Below, piece by piece: positions 59,012-64,000 of a stretch of 64,000 bases of DNA (the first letter of the stretch is position 1; each line of letters starts with the position of its first letter). The stretch covers positions 186,001-250,000 of the forward strand of contig JAJOHG010000003.1 of the NCBI GenBank assembly GCA_021029095.1, written 5' to 3'. The notes beneath the pieces were generated by a model that was not told the origin of the DNA, searched no databases, and saw nothing but the letters and a program-made list of their open reading frames with translations. This DNA comes from Phellopilus nigrolimitatus (lineage: Eukaryota; Basidiomycota; Agaricomycetes; Hymenochaetales; Hymenochaetaceae). Position numbers and translations under genes: made by a program.

Positions 59012-60603
59012 TCACTCGGCACCCCCGAAATCACCGCCAGTTTTGTCAAGGGGGAATTCGTTGAGTTGTACAAAATCAGGTGTAGCTAGTGACGGTGTAG
59101 GAGGACGAGCGTCCATTAATGCAGTCGTGGATCTAGACCTCTGGTGAAGTCCGCCCTACGGACCACGCATCAGTGCGTATTGAGATCCAGCATAATTGAC
59201 AAACTTACATCGAAAAATTTGTCCCCATTCCTAGTAGATAGTCGGAGCCAACGACTCCAAGTCGCTAGAACCTCCTAAATCATAGTCAGCGAAATCAATT
59301 CACTTCCCAGAGAAAATCTGAGTAAAAACCTTCTGCGTTCCAATGAAAATGAGAACCGCAAGAGGTACTATGAAGAAGCTCTGAGTAACCCGCCTACATT
59401 ATATGAAAATAACTAACGAGATGCCTGCAAGATGTAGGGAGTAGACTCTCGATTGTCAGAGAGAAAGAGCGCGGCGACACTGATAAAGGTATCAGTGGAT
59501 GAAAGTATTTTAATGTCGCTGAACTCACATCAGCGCGATGACGGCGTATATTGAGAATCCTGCTAGCCGAAGCATAAAAAATTTGAAACCAGACCGATCA
59601 ATGCCAGCTCTGATATATGCATTTTGGTATATCTTGACGCAAATCAGAACTATTGGAAAGCCGTCAGAACAAGACAGCCCCAAAGGCGACAACGCAATCT
59701 ACCTTCAAATAACAGGATGAAAACCATCGCTACGACGGCAAACGTCGGGACGAATACACTAAATCTAATCAGCTACAATTATTATCGGAAGGAAGAAGGG
59801 TTCTCACTTAAAAGCGCTTGAATTAAGCGTACAGTAAAATAGCGCATCCGTCGACTTCAGCCGATCAGGATTTGTATGGCCGACCTGGATATCAATTGTC
59901 AGATCAATCGCGAATGGCGTAAGTTTGATGCTCACGATCGCGCCGGCCACAGTGAATGCCAAGAATACGAGGTAGGGTGCAAGCAAAAGCTGTGCAGGAG
60001 AGAGCAAAACAATTGGTACGGTAAAATACCTCATGTTTCTCTCTACTCACCGCCGTAAGGCGCGCGGTCTGGATGTTTCGACTTGCTAATCCAAACTGTG
60101 ACCACGGTCTTGATGGTCCAAGACCATGCCATATCTTTAAATTACTTCAGCTTGTGAAGTTAACGTGCAACTCAAAGTAGGACTCACGTGGGCCACAAGC
60201 GCTACACCAGCAACAGACGTCCTGAAATAGTTGAAGTTTACTTTTTTGTTCTAATTGGACAGAAGCGATGCCGACGAACATAGGAAAGGCCCCGTTGACC
60301 ATAGATGCTTGAGCCAAGCATAAACTAAACGGCGGATGCTCGTCGTCTTGTTTTCCCGCAAACAAGCTATAGAAATGCAATTATCAGCTCCTTTTATAAC
60401 GGAAATTAACATAACTTAACGTACAGAAGTGTGTATATCAACGAAGAGAAGAACCATGTGGCACAGAAGTTGAGCAGTGTAGGATGCCGACTTATTTGGC
60501 GAGATGCCACGATGCTCAAAAAGACGATGGGGAGTCCGACTATGCCGCCAGCAATATGAAACGTGAGGAATACTGCAGTCAAACCTTTTGGAGGGCCCGC
60601 CAT
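59012..60603 (-). CDS. Multi-pass (7TM-like) membrane protein of an Agaricomycete type
   Basis: Eleven exons can be drawn: 60425-60603, 60261-60366, 60188-60221, 60051-60134, 59808-59989, 59703-59758, 59529-59649, 59425-59479, 59330-59380, 59209-59274 and 59012-59155. Hydrophobic helices appear in order: AVFLTFHIAGGIVGLPIVFL, LLNFCATWFFSSLIYTLLLF, SMVNGAFPMFVGIAS, TIKTVVTVWI, LLLAPYLVFLAFTVAGAI, VFVPTFAVVAMVFILLFE, FFMLRLAGFSIYAVIAL and SFFIVPLAVLIFIGTQ. The pattern (CLAQASM, a conserved FYCTLNS before helix 6) is common to GPCR-like mushroom proteins of unknown ligand. Exons 5-11 are in phase with each other; between exons 2 and 5 the phase is off by one base, so 60050-60260 is unreliable. 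The junction 59380-59425 works only as a CAG|GCATCT GC-AG intron. C terminus Ser/Arg-rich, stop at 59012. Confidence 0.6.
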
Positions 60604-61176
60604 AGATTGACCACGGATAGCGACAGTTGGCGGTCAGTTGCAGAGCGTCGGCGACGGCGAGCGTGTCAAGAGGTAGCATGAGGCTAGATTAAGATATATG
60701 GCCGTAGGCCGCAGTGACCAATACCAACACTGCCGTGATGTGGCAATGGAATACTGCAGAGGGCATCATTGGCGGTCAGCGTTCGGTGGCGAACCAAACG
60801 GAGTATCCTCTTTTTACCATTAAAACCTCTCCACATAACGCTACACACCAGCTTGGAAGTTCAATGAGCTTTGCCAGTACTCGAGTTCACTACTCTTGAG
60901 CCAAGGTTCCACGGAATTCATCCAGTGACACATCTATACCGGCGCCACACCCTGCACTCCCCAAGGAGCAACCTATCGAGAATCCCGAGAAACCATCATT
61001 ATGGCAGGTGAGATACCAGAAGGGGAAGTCGAATGTGTAGATCATCTAATAAGCGATCGGCAAGCGGCAAACGGCAAGCAGCAGATTAATAGAACAGTAA
61101 CGAGGTATATGTCAATCATACATGTACAAGATGCAAAAGCATTAAGTCGTACATTAAAATAAAACCCAGAGACACC
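60604..61176. other. Intergenic region with a 7-nt tandem repeat
   Basis: Upstream of the 7TM gene and downstream of STEEP1. No gene found. A short tandem, CGGCAAG-CGGCAAA-CGGCAAG, lies at 61057-61077. Right edge should hold the STEEP1 terminator. Confidence 0.4.
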
Positions 61177-61877
61177 CTATTTTCCTGTCACGACCATATT
61201 TGATTCCTCTGTTTTCACGTCCAATTCGAAGGCATCGGCCGGAACTTGACCCTGTACTTGTGTGAGAGCACCAGACAGTATATACAGGAATGGGCCCGAT
61301 TTCGCTGGAGGCGGCGTCATTTGGTAGCCAATTGGTAATGTGCACCTTGGACAGCTGAAGCGGTATTGTCGCTCATATCCACCTTCCCTGCATCGGCATT
61401 CAGCGAGTGTTTAACAGAGTGTGTATTTTTATAGCGCACTAACCTTTCGAGAAGTATAGGCTCCGACGAGCTAGCATTCAGTTTGAACACTCGCGCCTTG
61501 GTTGTGCCGCTGTCTTGTGATCGTACGACGATAGATTTGTCACTTTTTCTCCGTGGTAGCGTTGTGAGGAGCTTGTCGATAACAAGCTGAGGGCAATCGA
61601 AGGCTGTCAGTTAAGTTTACAAGAGCTATTGCTGAGAAGATGTCCCTCACAATGAATTCACCACAAATGCAATCTGTAAACATAAACGACAATAAAGAAC
61701 TGGCTAGTGAGGGGGGATAGAACCTCACAGTAAACGCGCAATGAAGCCGTAGATGACTTTGTTGGTTGAGCTGTAACGACAACCTGTGAGCAGCTGCCTT
61801 GGACAGCTTTTATCGCAGATTAAAGACATACCTTCAGTTGAAGTAGAAACAGCAGACCGAGACACGATTTTCGGCAT
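61177..61877 (-). CDS. STEEP1: STEEP1/CXorf56-family protein
   Basis: Five exons (61832-61877, 61729-61770, 61651-61673, 61444-61586, 61177-61387) sum to 465 nt, 154 aa. The protein opens MPKIVSRSAVST, then LRVYYCICGEFILVIDKLL with the first Cys pair, LPRRKSDKSIVV, a variable stretch, and GGYERQYRFSCPRCTLPIGY with a second Cys pair. It closes with LYILSGALTQVQGQVP. The spacing of the CxC and CxxC pairs and the ERQYR block match human CXorf56/STEEP1. That protein helps STING leave the ER in mammals and is also reported with splicing factors. The role in a fungus is unknown; the Cys pairs suggest metal binding. Exon 3 is 23 nt. It is 183 bp from the divergent DPH6. Confidence 0.88.
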
Positions 61878-62060
61878 GATTTCTGAATAGTAAGTAACGG
61901 CGCAGTTGTAAGTCGAAGCAGTCGTTTGGTGCTTACATGATAGACGCGTGCGCCTTTATCAATTTACACATAAACGAATCATTCTTGCTCATTCGTACCA
62001 ACGGTGACTAGCTTGAGTTCAGACAGGAGCTCCTGTGTATGATTCTTGTTTAATTACGGT
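61878..62060. promoter_or_regulatory. Divergent promoter between STEEP1 and DPH6
   Basis: 183 bp between two outward start codons; both promoters must lie here. No recognised element. Confidence 0.45.
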
Positions 62061-64000
62061 ATGAAGTATGTTGCTCTCTTGAGTGGAGGAAAGGACAGTT
62101 GCTTCAACTTGCTGCACTGCTCGCGAAACGGTCATGATCTGGTAGCAGCTGCGTCCTTGGGTCCAGAACAGGGTAAAGGTGAGCTCTTCGGCATCTTGCT
62201 CCATGGCTTCATCTCACGGTGTCAGAGGAGCTTGACTCTTATCTCTATCAGACTGTCGGTCAAGATGCCGTTGAGCTCGTCGCTCAAGCTCTTGACGTCC
62301 CACTCTACAGAAAACTAATATCCGGATCTGCCGTTGAACAAGGCTCTGAATATGGCTCACGAGACGCTGCTGCAGGCGCGAACGGTGTAAAGGGAGACGA
62401 AACGGAGGATCTTCATGGACTGCTGTCAGAAGTTAGGGTAAGGCTTTCGCTTCAGAGATGTCGCTTTTCCACATCACAGGGATAAATGTGACTGTATGCT
62501 CCCGCAGACCCAGCATCCTGATATCCAAGGTGTTGCAGTTGGTGCGATACTCTCTAACTACCAGAGAGTGCGAGTCGAGCATGTGTAAGCAGTAAATCGT
62601 TTCCACCTCAAGCATATCAAATTTACTTTTTTCACTTCGTAGCTGTCATCGTTTGTCATTGACTCCTTTGTGTTACTTATGGCAGCGTGATCAAGAGCAA
62701 TTACTATCAGAAATGATTCACAACGGTGTCGAAGCTATATTAATTAAGGTGGCAGGGATAGGTCTAATGCCCAAACATCTGGGAAGGACCCTGGCAGAAA
62801 TGCAGCCAACTTTGAAGGGCTTGGTATGCCGTTCGCCTTTCCCCTTCATGCCGTCCCGACCTTACTGTTATCAGAACGAACTGTACGGTGCGCACATATG
62901 TGGAGAAGGCGGGGAATATGAGACATTGACCTTGGACTGTCCAATGTTCAAACGACGCATTGTTCTGTACGCGCCAATTCCTTTTGCACTGTTATAATGC
63001 AGAGCTTAAATACCGATATCAGAAAGGACGTCGAGACGGTAATCCACTCTGACAACGATTTTGCGACTGTCGCATATTTAAGGATAAAAGACGCATTCCT
63101 TGAAGCGAAAGAAACTTCGTCCTATGTGCCAATTTCGGTCCCGCCCCTTCTTTCGAAGGATTTTAGAAACTTGGAGACTGTTTTGACAAATAAAGCGAAC
63201 GTACTATCAACAAAGAAACCTATATTATCAATTGCTCCGGCGAACACAGTCGCCCACTGTTATATTCCGACGTCATCATTAAAATCGGGAAAATGGATTG
63301 TCGTGTCTAATGTGCAGTTGAAAGAGACAGCAAAATCTTACCGAACCATTGCCGAAGAAGTAGTTCTGTGCTTCGAGCTACTACGAGGTATGTTACTTAT
63401 ATCTCCGGCAAGAGTCCATTCTCTGAAACCTGGAAGATCAGATCATCTCGCACAATTTTCTCTGTCACTGTCCAACCTGACATTCGTCAATATCTTCGTC
63501 TCGGATATGTCGGCGTTTCCTGAAGTCAACCAAGCATACAAATCGTTCTTTGGCACGAGTCCGCCTGCACGCGCTTGTGTCGCCGTCGATCTTCCACCCG
63601 ACGCGCGCATTCGACTTGACTGTGTTGCGTTCGCGGAGGAGGCCCCCGATGAGCGGCGCGCCCTGCACGTTCAGAGTCTTAGCTACTGGGCCCCCGCAAA
63701 TATAGGACCATATTCCCAAGCCGTTGTTGTACGTTTTGATTTTCAGTGCCGCCGTCGTGAATAAAGAAAGAAGAAAAAAGGATAAATTTTGATCTGATCA
63801 TACAGGTCGGCGATCGTATTTTCATTTCAGGCCAAATCGGCATGCAGCCCAGCACGCTCACGCTGCCGGAACCCGCAAATGTTATACTTGAAGCGGCACT
63901 CGCTTTTCAGCACGTCCACAAAATCTTGGCTGTGCTGCGGGAAACTTACGGAAGGACCTGGCGGCTCGCCACACAGTGCCTGCTTTGCTGGCTTACCGAC
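62061..64000 (+). CDS. DPH6: Diphthine-ammonia ligase DPH6 with RidA domain, 3' partial
   Basis: ATP-dependent amidase for the last step of diphthamide synthesis on elongation factor 2. Exons 62061-62178, 62226-62437, 62508-62584, 62643-62823, 62875-62961, 63003-63728 and 63806 to the right edge. The ATP-pyrophosphatase domain opens MKYVALLSGGKDSCFNLLHC with the SGGKDS PP-loop at residues 8-13, then IQGVAVGAILSNYQRVRVEH, KVAGIGLMPKHLGRTLAEM and GAHICGEGGEYETLTLDCPM. The second half (from 63003) begins VETVIHSDNDFATVAYLRI and contains RidA/YjgF-like repeats (FVNIFVSDMSAFPEVNQAY; APANIGPYSQAVVVGDRIF with ISGQIG). This is the two-part plan of fungal Dph6; animal enzymes lack the RidA part. The gene runs off the window. 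Confidence 0.93.

Noticed and set aside
60710..60900. Short plus-strand frame at 60714-60899
   Set aside because: No motif, no splice support, lies in an intergenic gap.
1..64000. tRNA genes, rRNA, CRISPR arrays, transposable elements, biosynthetic gene cluster
   Set aside because: No tRNA A/B boxes, terminal repeats, transposase or integrase motifs, or clustered tailoring enzymes were recognised by eye; a covariance-model or repeat search could still find weak cases.

Overview
This window is fungal nuclear DNA, most likely from a mushroom-forming basidiomycete (Agaricomycetes). The evidence is the very high intron density (many introns of 45-75 nt, GTNNGN donors), tiny internal exons, single-copy eukaryotic housekeeping genes, and lineage-type proteins such as a 7TM protein of the kind common in Agaricomycetes and a low-complexity glycine/tryptophan protein. 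I place it no closer than that. I read about 26 protein genes. I recognise no tRNA, rRNA, transposon, CRISPR array or secondary-metabolite cluster.

Layout. 1-3.6 kb: 3' part of a large Ser/Pro-rich protein (+). 3.9-5.6 kb: HEI10/CCNB1IP1 meiotic RING E3 (-). 6.6-9.1 kb: PCL/PHO80-like cyclin (-). 9.7-13.5 kb: ubiquitin-activating E1 UBA1 (-). 13.8-16.3 kb: cactin (-). 16.5-18.8 kb: mitochondrial ClpX (+). 19.1-20.1 kb: RanBP1/YRB1 (-). 20.3-21.2 kb: p24 cargo receptor EMP24 (+). 21.5-24.6 kb: kinesin-8 (-). 24.8-26.1 kb: dihydroorotase URA4 (+). 26.2-28.9 kb: GW-repeat protein (+). 29.3-30.2 kb: small membrane/coiled-coil protein (+). 30.4-34.7 kb: FAR11/STRIP1 STRIPAK subunit (+). 35.0-40.3 kb: giant coiled-coil GAS2-domain protein (-). 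40.7-42.5 kb: DPH1 (-). 42.8-47.3 kb: NPC1/NCR1 sterol transporter (+). 47.4-48.4 kb: RNPS1-like SR protein (-). 48.6-50.5 kb: C2H2 transcription factor (-). 50.7-51.8 kb: mitochondrial cytochrome-b5-reductase-type flavoprotein (+). 51.8-53.8 kb: phenylalanyl-tRNA synthetase alpha FRS2 (-). 54.5-55.8 kb: syntaxin-18/UFE1 (+). 56.0-57.4 kb: TVP38/TMEM64 (-). 57.5-58.9 kb: coiled-coil protein (-). 59.0-60.6 kb: 7TM protein (-). 61.2-61.9 kb: STEEP1/CXorf56 homologue (-). 62.1 kb to the edge: DPH6 with RidA domain (+).

The genes do not form one pathway. They are ordinary single-copy genes, several in divergent pairs separated by 160-640 bp. Two diphthamide genes (DPH1, DPH6) lie 20 kb apart; UBA1 and HEI10 both belong to ubiquitin signalling; cactin and RNPS1 to splicing; EMP24, UFE1, TVP38 and STEEP1 to the early secretory pathway.

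Gene models were built by hand from splice signals and protein-family similarity. For most genes the exon lengths sum to a multiple of three and the joined protein reads through the known family motifs. Single-base frame breaks remain in gene 1, the GW protein, FAR11 and NPC1, and unresolved frame problems in YRB1 and the 7TM gene. These look more like sequence errors than gene decay, but that cannot be settled from the window alone. I found no convincing undescribed system. The most notable things are the 7-nt microexons, the GC-AG introns, the retained ClpP-docking motif in ClpX, the STEEP1 homologue and the WG-repeat protein.
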